This document shows positions 7,296-16,213 of a stretch of 64,000 nt of DNA, one piece after another. Each line of letters starts with the position of its first letter. Position 1 is the stretch's first letter. Source of the DNA: Xanthomonas euroxanthea (lineage in GTDB: Bacteria > Pseudomonadota > Gammaproteobacteria > Xanthomonadales > Xanthomonadaceae); contig NZ_UIHB01000002.1 of assembly GCF_900476395.1 (NCBI RefSeq), positions 961,126-1,025,125 on the forward strand, given 5' to 3'. The notes under the pieces are model-generated. The model made no database searches. It was not told the origin of the DNA and saw only the letters and a list, made by a program, of their open reading frames with translations. Both the position numbers and the translations under genes were made by a program.

Positions 7296-8657
7296 ATGGC
7301 ATCGCTGCAGCAACGATTGGCCGACCTGCTGTTGGCCCCGCGCGAAGACCTCGATTGCGAGATCAAGAACTGGCTCGACCTCGCGAACTCGGCCGATGCC
7401 AAGGCGACGTTCGCCAAGGCGGTGCTAGCGCTCGCCAACCACGGCGGCGGCTTTGTGGTCTTCGGGCTGGCGCAGACCACGACCGGTTTCACCGAAGCGC
7501 CGGATCGCCCGGTCACACTGGATGGGTACGACCAAGACCTGATCAACGGCATCGTTGCGAACTACTGCGATCCTGCGCTGCACTGTAGCGTGCACTTCGC
7601 CACCGCCCCGGATGGTGCCGTGCATCCAATCGTGACGGTCCCGGGAGGCCACCGCATGCCGGTGCGGGCCAAGCGGGCCAGCCCCGACAACAAGACGGTG
7701 CAGAACAACGCGATCTACATGCGCCGGCCGGGACCGCGCAGCGAGATGCCACAGACGTCCCAGGACTGGGACGCGCTGCTGGCACGGTGCCAGAACAATC
7801 GCCGCGATGAGCTGTTTGACCAGATCCGCGGCTTGATCACCGGTGCCGTGCCGCAGGCGCCGCCGGCACCCGAGCCAGACCGCTTGGGCGAGTGGATGGA
7901 GCGCAGCCATGCCCGCTGGACGCAACTCGTCGACTCGGTGCCCGCCGGCACCGGGCCGCGCATGCCGCACGGTCGCTACAGCATCGGCTACGAGATCATC
8001 GGCGACCGCAAGCCAGTCACCCTCGCCCAACTGCCGGATGTGCTGCGCACCAGCGTAGTCCGCCATACCGGGTGGCCTCCGTTCTGGCTACCCACCCGGC
8101 CAGGGATTACGCCGTACGCGATGGACGGTGCCATCGAATGCTGGATCGGCGGCGACCCGGAGAATCCGCCCGAGCAGCGCGACGCCGCGCACGCCGACTT
8201 CTGGCGCATCGACCCCTCCGGTCTGGCGTATCTCATCCGTGGGTACCAGGAAGATGATCTTGGCAATCGACAAGGCCGCAGGACCTATCCGCCAGCCGCC
8301 GCTTTCGACCTGGTCATTCCCGTGTGGCGCATTGGCGAGGCCATGCTTCATGCCGAACGGCTGGCCGCCAACCTGTTCAACGGACCGACGACGATCAAGT
8401 TCAGCGTGACCTACGAAGGCTTGGCGGGCCGGGAGCTCGTGACGCTGGACGGGCGCCGCGTGCTTTTTGAAGGCCGGACCGCTCACCAGGACCAAATCAC
8501 GCTGACCACGCACGTCGATGCGCAGTCCATCGGGTCGAACCTGCCCGAGATCGTGCGGCCGTTACTGGAACCGCTCTACGCCCTGTTCGACTTCTTCGTG
8601 CTGCCGGCCAACTTGGTGACTGAAGAGCTGGCGCGCATGCGCTCGGGACGCAGCTGA
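7296..8657 (+). CDS. Schlafen/AlbA_2-domain protein
   Basis: The protein has 453 residues with a GAGGA ribosome-binding site before ATG 7296. Residues about 15-145 match the AlbA_2 (Schlafen AlbA) domain: the acidic strand DLDCEIKNWLDL, then FAKAVLALANHGGGFVVFG, and IYMRRPG at the end. The remaining 300 residues are unassigned and contain several Trp-rich segments. AlbA_2 domains bind nucleic acid, sometimes act as nucleases, and occur in many phage-defence operons. The 8-bp gap from the HEPN-like gene indicates one transcript and probably one complex or a sensor-effector pair. That joint role is inferred. Confidence 0.8.
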   Translation: MASLQQRLADLLLAPREDLDCEIKNWLDLANSADAKATFAKAVLALANHGGGFVVFGLAQTTTGFTEAPDRPVTLDGYDQDLINGIVANYCDPALHCSVHFATAPDGAVHPIVTVPGGHRMPVRAKRASPDNKTVQNNAIYMRRPGPRSEMPQTSQDWDALLARCQNNRRDELFDQIRGLITGAVPQAPPAPEPDRLGEWMERSHARWTQLVDSVPAGTGPRMPHGRYSIGYEIIGDRKPVTLAQLPDVLRTSVVRHTGWPPFWLPTRPGITPYAMDGAIECWIGGDPENPPEQRDAAHADFWRIDPSGLAYLIRGYQEDDLGNRQGRRTYPPAAAFDLVIPVWRIGEAMLHAERLAANLFNGPTTIKFSVTYEGLAGRELVTLDGRRVLFEGRTAHQDQITLTTHVDAQSIGSNLPEIVRPLLEPLYALFDFFVLPANLVTEELARMRSGRS

Positions 8658-8684
8658 TGTGCACCCATCGTCATAAGCTGCCCT

Positions 8685-8701
8685 CCCCTACCCCCGATAA
8701 A
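8685..8701. repeat. 17-bp direct repeat, right copy
   Basis: This is an exact second copy of CCCCTACCCCCGATAAA, lying 27 bp after the stop of the AlbA_2 gene. With the copy at 5293-5309 it frames about 3.4 kb. Flanking bases beyond the 17 are only partly similar. Confidence 0.7.
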
Positions 8702-8721
8702 CATCCCTTACCGAACGTTTC

Positions 8722-8850
8722 AACAGCAGCTGCCGACGCGTTGTGTTGGACATGCATGTCTTCCGCACCCTGAGCGAGGTTCGCGAACAGGTCGAGCAGT
8801 GGCTCGCCGACTACAACCAACAGATCCCGTACGACAGCCTGGAGGGCTGA
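8722..8850 (+). mobile_element. IS3-family transposase fragment (C-terminal end only)
   Basis: The frame reads VVLDMHVFRTLSEVREQVEQ, then WLADYNQQIPYDSLEG and a stop at 8848-8850. This is the characteristic end of the IS3-family OrfB integrase (LF..L...R.....W..DYN...P..SL). Everything upstream, including the DDE core, is missing. It lies just outside the right 17-bp repeat and marks past IS activity at this boundary. No terminal inverted repeat was identified. Confidence 0.75.
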
Positions 8851-9002
8851 GTCCGTCGAGTTCCGTGATCGACATCAACCCCAGACCCCAAGTTTTGGCT
8901 GGCACTGATCGCGGGGAGTCGACAATATGCCAGCCGCCGACTCGTAACCTTTGGTACGGCGCGTCTCCTTGGATTCGGGACTCAAGCAATTTTCTTAGCG
9001 CC

Positions 9003-9494
9003 TCAATTCTCCCAAAGCCTCTTTTGCGTCACGCGCCAATGCCCCTTCTGCTTCCTAAGGAACACGTCTCCACTTTTACCAGTGGGCACAAGATGAAATT
9101 GAACGAACGCTGCATCTGAATCAGCATATATCTTTTCGACGAGAATAAAATCTCGCGGGCGTACGTAATTTGGCTCAATTGATCCGATTATCCGAACATT
9201 CCCCTGCACGCGCTTACATTTACCAAAACTTCTCGACCCTTCATCCCACAAGAATACCACTTCAGAGCCGGTGAAATATTCCGAGCCATAAGCGGCTATC
9301 TCTGAGTTATTACTTATGGCAATCAGTACATCTATTATTTCACCATCGCAAGATTTAATGGGCGAATAACTTTCGTCAACCTGCGCCCCACTTTTTGAGC
9401 AAGCAGCCAAGCTTAGAAACAATCCGATAGCTACAACAAATATTCTTAATTTTTCAGTAAATTGGCATCGGCCTTCCATATACAGAATTCTCAT
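9003..9494 (-). CDS. Small lipoprotein, probable immunity protein for the Rhs toxin
   Basis: The protein has 163 residues. The start is set at the ATG at 9494, which follows GGAGGAGGGCG closely; in-frame ATGs further upstream lie deeper inside rhs without such a site. The N-terminus is a lipoprotein signal: basic region, hydrophobic IFVVAIGLFLSL, then the lipobox Leu-Ala-Ala-Cys. The mature part has no recognised domain. The gene overlaps the end of rhs by about 41 bp on the same strand. This tight coupling, immediately after a polymorphic toxin tip, is the usual place of the cognate immunity gene, and an envelope anchor would suit a toxin acting in the periplasm. Immunity function is inferred from position. 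Confidence 0.7.
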   Translation of the reverse strand: MRILYMEGRCQFTEKLRIFVVAIGLFLSLAACSKSGAQVDESYSPIKSCDGEIIDVLIAISNNSEIAAYGSEYFTGSEVVFLWDEGSRSFGKCKRVQGNVRIIGSIEPNYVRPRDFILVEKIYADSDAAFVQFHLVPTGKSGDVFLRKQKGHWRVTQKRLWEN

Positions 9495-12400
9495 ATAAGT
9501 CGCCCTCCTCCCCCTTGAAGTTATCGCCATTGAAAAAAGCTTCGGAAAAATGTACAAGCTCATGCTCAACAGTGGCGTCAAAATCCTTTAAGAATTGAGC
9601 GTCTCGATTACCGGATTCGTATTTTTCGAAATACGCCTCATTGATAAAAATTTCACCCTGTCGAGGAGTATACTGACCATGATCATGACGCATCGCCTTA
9701 GGGGTTATAACGGGACCTGCACACTTTCTAAGCAGATCGTCCAAATGGCCCTTATCAATCCTTCCAAAGCGAGCGAATCCCTCGTACTTTTTTGGCGTCA
9801 TCCTTTTCTGCAGATCGTCTAGATACGCAACGGTGCGAGGATATTTACTGACAGCCCCAAGACGATACCTTAGAAGCCCGTGGGGATCCACTGCGATAAA
9901 AGGACTTCCTTCGACATAAGAATAGGTGGAAGCTCCCCCTGCCAAGCCAATCGGATCGCTCTGCAAATACCTTCCTGTGGATGGATCATATTCACGACGA
10001 TAATTTTGAACGAGTCCAGTTGAGGCGTCGTAGCGCTGACCAGGAAAACGCATATCCAGCAACAGCGCCGCACCATCGCCATCCGGATCCTGATTCGGCG
10101 CCGTGTTGCCGAAGGCCTCGCCCTTTAGGCTCCAGCTCCACACCGCCACGTTACGAACCGGGTCAACTACCACACGCGGGCTGCCCAGGTGATCGGGTTC
10201 GATGTAGTGCAGCCTGTTGGCGTTGGCCAGCAGGCCTACCGGCATGTCGTCCAGCCAGATCGCCTGCTGCTTGGGCGCGCCATTGGTGTCGTAGTCGCCC
10301 AGCCAGTGGCCGGCTTCATCGTAAAGCGTGTAGGTGTTGGTGGTGCCGAGGAAGCGGCGCACCTGCTCGCCTTTACCGTTGTAGCGATAATTCATCACAA
10401 GCGCGCCTGCACGCTTGACCATGCTCATGCGGCCGGATGCGTCGTAGGGGAACTCCCGCGCCTTGCCACCGATGCTCAGCGTATTGCCTGTCTTGTCGTA
10501 GGTGCGCGCCACGCCAGCTACTGCACTCAGGCGATGATTTGTCGTTGGATAGGTGTAAGCCTGTGTAACGCTGCCAACCTTGGCGCTGAGGCGATTGCCG
10601 GTGGCGTCATAGCTATAGCCATCAATGACGGTTCCGGTGACACCGTCGGTGAGGGCTGTGAGGCGGCCGAGCGTGTCGTAGCCCAGGCCGATCTCCGGCG
10701 TCGGATTGCCGGCTGGGGTCAGTGAGGTGAGATTGCCCACCTCATCGAACCCGAACCCGACATCCAGACCGCCAACCGCTTTGTCCTGAATGGCCTTGGG
10801 GCGGTAATCCTGGTCGTAAGCTCGGGTCAGCACGCGGCCGTTGCCGTAGGTCCAGCCGGCCACCGGGCCCATGGGCAGATACGTGGCACCCTTGACCAAC
10901 ACCTCGCGCGAGCCGCCAGGCGCGGTATAGCCCACCTCGGCGATCTGGCCCAGCTCATTGCGGACATAGTCAACCATCGCCCCGTCCGGATAAACCATGC
11001 TCGTCAAGTTCCCGCCTGCCGTGTAGGCATAACGGACCGTCAATGCCTTGCCATTGGTCGTCTGGACCTTGCGCACCAGGTCGCCGAATCGGTTGTAGCA
11101 ATACTGCGTCGTGCCGCTGCCGTCCTTCATGCTGGCCAAGCGCCCGGCTGCGAATTGCTCTCCCGCCACGCAGACGGCCGGGGCCACGTCGTAGACAAAA
11201 CGGGTCTCGAGCGCTGCATCGGCATAGGTCACCGACACTGGGCGGTTCAAGGCATCGTAGGTGTAGGTGGCCTGCCGGTTAGCTGCGTCCTTCCTGGACA
11301 GCACGTTGCCTGCGTCGTCGTAGGTGAAGCCGGTGCTGCCCGTGTCGGGACTCTGTAACGCCAACAGTTCGCCCAGACCATTGCGCTTGTAGGTCGTCTT
11401 CAAGCCTTTCGGGTCCGTCACCACTGACGGTTGTCCAAGCACGTCGTATTGGAAAGCGCTCGTCGCTTTGATGCCGCCGGTGTCTTCGATACTCTGCTTC
11501 AAGCGATGCAAGGCATCGTAGGTATAGGCGCTAGAACGGCCCATGGCGTCGGTTCGCTCCTTCATCGTGCCGACCGAGTGATAGGCAAACTTGGTCGGGT
11601 TGCCTTGCGCATCCGCCTGCGTCTCCAGACGACCGAGTTCGTCGTAAATACGAGATACCGTAAACAGCAAGGTGTTCTTGGCATCCGTGATGTCCTCCTT
11701 GATCCGGTGCCCCGACGCGTCCAGCGTGTAGACGAGGGAGTTGCCGTAACGATCCGATACCTTGGTCAGCCGAGATGCGCTGTCATAGGTGAAGTTAGAC
11801 ACGTCGCCGCCCGGCAGGGCAACCTGCTTGACCATGCCGGTGGGCCAATAGCTGTAGCGCGTAATGCGGTCATCCGCCTCCGAGCCGCTGTCCTGTCCCC
11901 GGACCATGCGTGCCGTCAGCCGACCTCGCGCATCGTAACTGTAGTCGGTCACGACTCCGTTCGGATCCTTCTGCGACAGCAAGCGGCCGGCGCCATCGTA
12001 ACTAAGGAACTGTGTAACCTGGCCCGCGGCATTGGTGATCGTCTTCAGGTCTCCGCCCTGGGCGGCAGGATAGTAGTCGTAGGTGGTGGCGTCGCTGAGA
12101 TCCGTGCGTGCCCCGTCCACACGCAGCAGCACTCCCACCAGGGGGCAGCTTCCCGCAGTTACGTCTGCCTGCTCGCAATAGGTGAAGGTCTGCTGACGCT
12201 GCTTCCCGGAAACGGCATCTTGCTCGACCTGGGTCAATGCTTGGCCGCGCTCATTGCGAGTCCAACGCTTGGACACAACCAGCCCCTGCGCCCCTTTGAT
12301 GTTGAGCTCGGTCATTTGGTGTGTCAGGGCATCCCGCACGCTCTCGGTGCGCACTGCCTCCGGCGTGCCGTCACCGACCGTCACCGCTGATTGATAAGCA

Positions 12401-14151
12401 GGCGCGTATTCGTAGGACACCTTGCTGCCCGATGCGTCCGTCACGCTTTGCAGTCGACCATCGCTAAAGTAGGCGCTGGACGTGCTGGCTGCGCCCTCGG
12501 TCACGTTGTTAATTGGGCTGAAGATGGTAGGCCCATATTCGAAGCGCTTGACCGCGCCAGAGGCCTGGGTGACTTCCGTGACGCCTTCGGCCACGTAGTT
12601 CAGGGTCACTCCATCGACCACCTCGGTATCGCCATGGAGAACGCTGCTGATCACGCGTCCATAGGTGTCGTAACCAAACGATGCATAGCGCTGCCCGTTC
12701 TCCCCGGTGATACCAGTCAAATAGTTGACCAGCTGAGGTTCTGCAAGTCCCTTCTCGTGATAGTGGTAAAGGCGCTTCGCCTCGTCGGGATAGGTGGCGG
12801 TAATCAAATTCCCATCCACATCGTAGTCGTAAAGGACGATTCCGCCACCCGGAATCTCCATGCCTGTGACACGCCCGTCGGTGTAGGCAAACGTCACGGC
12901 GCGGCCACGGCCATCAACCAATCGCGCAATGCGCGTGCCCTCGTAAACCACAGTTACGTCACGATCCGGTGAGGCTGGATTGCGCACCGCGAGCAGCTCA
13001 CCATCTTTGCCGAAATCGCGGTATTCGCCAGTTTCTTCGATGACACGGTAATACGTCGTGCTGTTGCTGATGCGGCGATATAGCCGCCCCGAATTCCGGG
13101 CACGGCCGGTGCCAGCAGCAACCGTGGTGAAAACATCCCTGTTGCCCGCCTCGTCGAGATAGGCTGTGTTGGAACTATCGAATCGGTCGCTGTAACTCAG
13201 CGACCAGCCTTCTCCGACTGGAATGACACTCTTGGTCTGGTTGACGGAATGATAGTAGCGATTGAACGAGCGACCTGCGAACTCAAAGTCTTTCTCTTCG
13301 CGAGACTTGTCGCCTGTCGTGGGATGGCAAGGATTGTTGGTGCTGCAGCTTTGGAACTGCTTTAAGGGTGACGTGACCCAGGTGTTGTCATCGTTCTTGG
13401 GCTTACAAAGAGCCTCTGTCGTAAGAGCTGCCTCCGCGAGAATTGAGTTTCCAAGAAAAGGCGTGAAGCTTGCTTCGCACGTCAACTTTCGCTTTTTGTA
13501 GACATTCCAGCGCCACGACACCGAGACAGGTGCCCCCGAGTTCGACGGACAATTAAATGTCGAGGTGAAATATTTGTCTGAGCTATAGCTAACATCGCCA
13601 CTTGGAAGCAGACCCAGTCCCGTCGTGTTGTAGTCCGACGTTTGAACATTGGACTGGAGCGAGCAAGATTTCCCGACCTTGGTCGTTAGGATGTCCAACG
13701 ACTTGGCGATGAGTGCTCCTTCATCCGTGCACCAGCTTGATCCAAACTCTGGGGACGCTGTGCAGCCGGGGTTTCCGACCCCGTAGATACCTAGGTTGAC
13801 CCCATAGGATGGGTTAGAGACCGAGGTAGCCTTTAGCGACGGCACACGGAAGTAGGTCCAGACCTCTCCCGCCCCCCGATTCAAAAAACCTCTTGAGTAG
13901 GCCTTCAAATACTGACCGATGCCTTGGTAGTCCTTGGAGTTGCGAATGGCATCGGCGGCTTTCTCCATCGTGTCGTAGCAGCCGATGCCCGCTGCACAGA
14001 ACGTAGCCTTGGGCGGGGTTTGGGCCTGCGCAGGGTTAGCAAATTGCAATGCATAGGCCCCCAGAACAACCGGCGCCAAGAGCGCCGCGTAACGCGCGCT
14101 CATTGACAGAACTGAGGAAGCAGAGAAACGCGCCACGGCCCGAATTGACAC
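9454..14151 (-). CDS. Secreted Rhs/YD-repeat protein with C-terminal metallopeptidase toxin domain
   Basis: The protein has about 1565 residues. The GTG at 14151 is preferred because AAGGAG lies 7 bp upstream; an ATG at 14184 is the alternative. A Sec-type signal ends around ANPAQA-QT. After a unique N-terminal region comes a DUF6531-like entry segment (FEFAGRSFNRYYHS), then over a thousand residues of YD repeats (repeated YDxxGR and YTYDALNR units). The Rhs core ends at RYLQSDPIGLAGG and DPHGL (9874-9888). The last 140 residues differ in character and contain HELVH (9550-9564) and YENS, an HExxH zinc peptidase pattern as in Tox-MPTase tips. No PAAR or TssI-like N-terminus is present, so type VI delivery is not indicated. 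Toxicity is inferred from family logic. Confidence 0.85.
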   Translation of the reverse strand: MSIRAVARFSASSVLSMSARYAALLAPVVLGAYALQFANPAQAQTPPKATFCAAGIGCYDTMEKAADAIRNSKDYQGIGQYLKAYSRGFLNRGAGEVWTYFRVPSLKATSVSNPSYGVNLGIYGVGNPGCTASPEFGSSWCTDEGALIAKSLDILTTKVGKSCSLQSNVQTSDYNTTGLGLLPSGDVSYSSDKYFTSTFNCPSNSGAPVSVSWRWNVYKKRKLTCEASFTPFLGNSILAEAALTTEALCKPKNDDNTWVTSPLKQFQSCSTNNPCHPTTGDKSREEKDFEFAGRSFNRYYHSVNQTKSVIPVGEGWSLSYSDRFDSSNTAYLDEAGNRDVFTTVAAGTGRARNSGRLYRRISNSTTYYRVIEETGEYRDFGKDGELLAVRNPASPDRDVTVVYEGTRIARLVDGRGRAVTFAYTDGRVTGMEIPGGGIVLYDYDVDGNLITATYPDEAKRLYHYHEKGLAEPQLVNYLTGITGENGQRYASFGYDTYGRVISSVLHGDTEVVDGVTLNYVAEGVTEVTQASGAVKRFEYGPTIFSPINNVTEGAASTSSAYFSDGRLQSVTDASGSKVSYEYAPAYQSAVTVGDGTPEAVRTESVRDALTHQMTELNIKGAQGLVVSKRWTRNERGQALTQVEQDAVSGKQRQQTFTYCEQADVTAGSCPLVGVLLRVDGARTDLSDATTYDYYPAAQGGDLKTITNAAGQVTQFLSYDGAGRLLSQKDPNGVVTDYSYDARGRLTARMVRGQDSGSEADDRITRYSYWPTGMVKQVALPGGDVSNFTYDSASRLTKVSDRYGNSLVYTLDASGHRIKEDITDAKNTLLFTVSRIYDELGRLETQADAQGNPTKFAYHSVGTMKERTDAMGRSSAYTYDALHRLKQSIEDTGGIKATSAFQYDVLGQPSVVTDPKGLKTTYKRNGLGELLALQSPDTGSTGFTYDDAGNVLSRKDAANRQATYTYDALNRPVSVTYADAALETRFVYDVAPAVCVAGEQFAAGRLASMKDGSGTTQYCYNRFGDLVRKVQTTNGKALTVRYAYTAGGNLTSMVYPDGAMVDYVRNELGQIAEVGYTAPGGSREVLVKGATYLPMGPVAGWTYGNGRVLTRAYDQDYRPKAIQDKAVGGLDVGFGFDEVGNLTSLTPAGNPTPEIGLGYDTLGRLTALTDGVTGTVIDGYSYDATGNRLSAKVGSVTQAYTYPTTNHRLSAVAGVARTYDKTGNTLSIGGKAREFPYDASGRMSMVKRAGALVMNYRYNGKGEQVRRFLGTTNTYTLYDEAGHWLGDYDTNGAPKQQAIWLDDMPVGLLANANRLHYIEPDHLGSPRVVVDPVRNVAVWSWSLKGEAFGNTAPNQDPDGDGAALLLDMRFPGQRYDASTGLVQNYRREYDPSTGRYLQSDPIGLAGGASTYSYVEGSPFIAVDPHGLLRYRLGAVSKYPRTVAYLDDLQKRMTPKKYEGFARFGRIDKGHLDDLLRKCAGPVITPKAMRHDHGQYTPRQGEIFINEAYFEKYESGNRDAQFLKDFDATVEHELVHFSEAFFNGDNFKGEEGDLYENSVYGRPMPIY

Positions 14152-14442
14152 GGCAACACTCCTTGTCAGCTGCATTTGCAGCATCAGTTAGGAATCCATT
14201 CCCACCCACCCCACGCTGGCAGCGGTGGTGATCACAACCAATCCCATCAAAGAGACGGCTAGGTTTCAACGTTATAGGATTGGAGATGCGTAGACAAGCA
14301 AATCATGGTGACCCGCCCCGCTAGCGTCGCGGGAGCGGCTCTAAGACGATGTCACAAAGTTCTGAGGTGGTGATCGGCCATCGCTGCCGATCACTGCTTC
14401 ACATGCATCCTTACAATCCAAACGAAACCAGATCCACCCATA

Positions 14443-14637
14443 TCAAGGCTGGCCCAGTTCGGCCAGCCTGAGGTACCAGTAGAGTCCGACCACCAAGATG
14501 ATTACGATCTGGATTGCCTTTGCAAGCCAAAGGTCACGTTCGCGCCGTGTGAGGTGCCCGCACTGGTCACACTCAGTGTCCCTCTTAAGTTGCAGGTATC
14601 CGCAGTGGTCGCAGGCGATGGTGCGGCGTCTAGGCAT
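14443..14637 (-). CDS. Small zinc-ribbon membrane protein
   Basis: The protein has 64 residues from the ATG at 14637, which follows GGGGAAAGC; a longer in-frame start at 14685 lacks such a site. Two CxxC pairs (CDHCGY and CDQCGHL) form a compact zinc ribbon, followed by a charged RRERD turn and one hydrophobic helix (AIQIVIILVVGLYWYL). It should sit in the inner membrane with the ribbon in the cytoplasm. The function is unknown, and it is not obviously linked to rhs although both are on the minus strand. Confidence 0.65.
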   Translation of the reverse strand: MPRRRTIACDHCGYLQLKRDTECDQCGHLTRRERDLWLAKAIQIVIILVVGLYWYLRLAELGQP

Positions 14638-14966
14638 GCGCTTTCCCCGAAGATTGAGTCCAAGCTTCGAGGCAACTCGTCTCACAGCGTGAGAAATGCT
14701 TTGATCCGGCGACCCTACTCGATGCGGTCTAGCATCGCTATGTACGCACCAATGATCGACCGCTTTGCCTATCCACGATAACGCTCCCTAATCAGTAGTT
14801 CCTTCCCCAAGCCGTACTCCTTAACCAGACCCGGTTTTTGGCAGAAACGGAGAATTTATCTGCCACCAAATTGCAGGGGAATCACCAGCTAAAGCTGCCG
14901 GCTCGTGGTCTCCTTGACTGCAGCATGGCATCATCCCGCCCGGGAGAACACCTTACGGGGAACTAC

Positions 14967-15929
14967 ATGGAAGTTGATACTGCGCCTGGCGCGGCGGGTT
15001 TTTGGCGGCGGTCTGGTGCGTTCTTGGTCGATTGCCTGGTGCTCGGCGTGGCTGGTGCGTTGGCCGGCTGGGCGTTGATGGATGTGTTCGTGCGGATGGG
15101 CGGTTATGGGCGTTTGTTCGGATTCCTCGTTGCACTGACTTACTTCGGTGTCATGAATAGCGCGCTTTGCACAGGGCAGACTCTGGGTAAGCGCCTGCTC
15201 GGCGCGCGCGTGGCTGGCAGGGACGGTGCCCTGCTGGGGCTTCCCCAGTCGCTGCTGCGTTACTCGGTATTGGGTGTCCCGTTCTTCCTCAACGGCGCAC
15301 CGTTCGACAGCGACGTATTGCTCTCGCCAATGCAGTATGTGTTGACGCTGCTGATCTTCGGCGGGACGCTCTCGATCCTTTATCTGTATCTGTTCAATCG
15401 CCGCGGCCGCCGGTCGTTGCACGACCTTGCAGTGGGAAGTTCGGTGGTGACCGCGCAGACGCCGGTCGCCGCCGTCAGGCCGATGCCGGTGTGGCGTGTG
15501 CACCTGGTCGTGGTCGGTGTGTTGCTGGTTGCAGCCGCAGCGTTACCGGCGTTTACCGGGCAACTTGCGCAGAGCGACGACTTCAAGGACTTGCTGGCGG
15601 CCCAGGAAGCCGTCAGTGCCGAGCCGGGCGTGCAGTCCGTGCGCGTCGTGCACAATACGGCGTTCGGCACGCCGAATGTCGAATCTGTGGTTGTGCAGGT
15701 CAACCTGTCCGAACGGCGCATCGACGACAAAGCGTTGGCGCAGCACATTGCCAAGGTCGTCCTCGCCAACGACAAGAAGGCGGCCGCCATGTCGGCGATC
15801 CACGTCACGCTGGTCTACGGCTATGACCTGGGCATCGCATCGTCCTGGCGCTCGATGGGTTATCGGTTCGCGCCGAAAGCGTTGGCAGCGGCCGGTGACG
15901 GCGATGCCACAGCGGGAATCGGAAAGTAG
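14967..15929 (+). CDS. RDD-family membrane protein
   Basis: The protein has 320 residues from the ATG at 14967, which follows ACGGGGAAC; the longer frame from 14838 has no such signal. The first half is an RDD domain with its signature (FWRRSGAFLVDCLVLG, TLGKRLLGARV, GRRSLHDLAVGSSVV) and four or so membrane helices. A further helix (VHLVVVGVLLVAAAAL) precedes a soluble C-terminal region of about 110 residues with no assigned fold. RDD proteins have been linked to transport, but no substrate is indicated. It stands alone and converges with the SDR operon. Confidence 0.8.
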   Translation: MEVDTAPGAAGFWRRSGAFLVDCLVLGVAGALAGWALMDVFVRMGGYGRLFGFLVALTYFGVMNSALCTGQTLGKRLLGARVAGRDGALLGLPQSLLRYSVLGVPFFLNGAPFDSDVLLSPMQYVLTLLIFGGTLSILYLYLFNRRGRRSLHDLAVGSSVVTAQTPVAAVRPMPVWRVHLVVVGVLLVAAAALPAFTGQLAQSDDFKDLLAAQEAVSAEPGVQSVRVVHNTAFGTPNVESVVVQVNLSERRIDDKALAQHIAKVVLANDKKAAAMSAIHVTLVYGYDLGIASSWRSMGYRFAPKALAAAGDGDATAGIGK

Positions 15930-16094
15930 CGCCTCCTGCCTTGCCGAAGGCAATGCCTGCGACGGCGTGAGAAGGGGTATCGGGGGGCTTTGAGCAGCCG
16001 TGCTCCGCAGGTGGTGGCCAAGCGCCTGTAGATAATGCGTCGCCGCAAACGTGGTGCCCCGCTCCGCTGTAACGAGCTGGTTTCCCGGGCAACG

Positions 16095-16117
16095 CGGCTG
16101 CAGTATTCCTGCAGCCG
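16095..16117. terminator. Hairpin between convergent genes
   Basis: A perfect 9-bp stem (CGGCTGCAG, five-base loop, CTGCAGCCG) lies between the RDD gene and the convergent SDR gene. There is no clear T-run on either side, so it is a candidate terminator or RNA-stabilising hairpin only. Confidence 0.35.
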
Positions 16118-16213
16118 GTTACGCATGCGCTTACTTATCGGCACCTGTTACCGGGTGCAAAGAAAGGATGCGGCAGCTTATGTAGCTCACCGCATTTCGG
16201 AACGACGCCCGCC

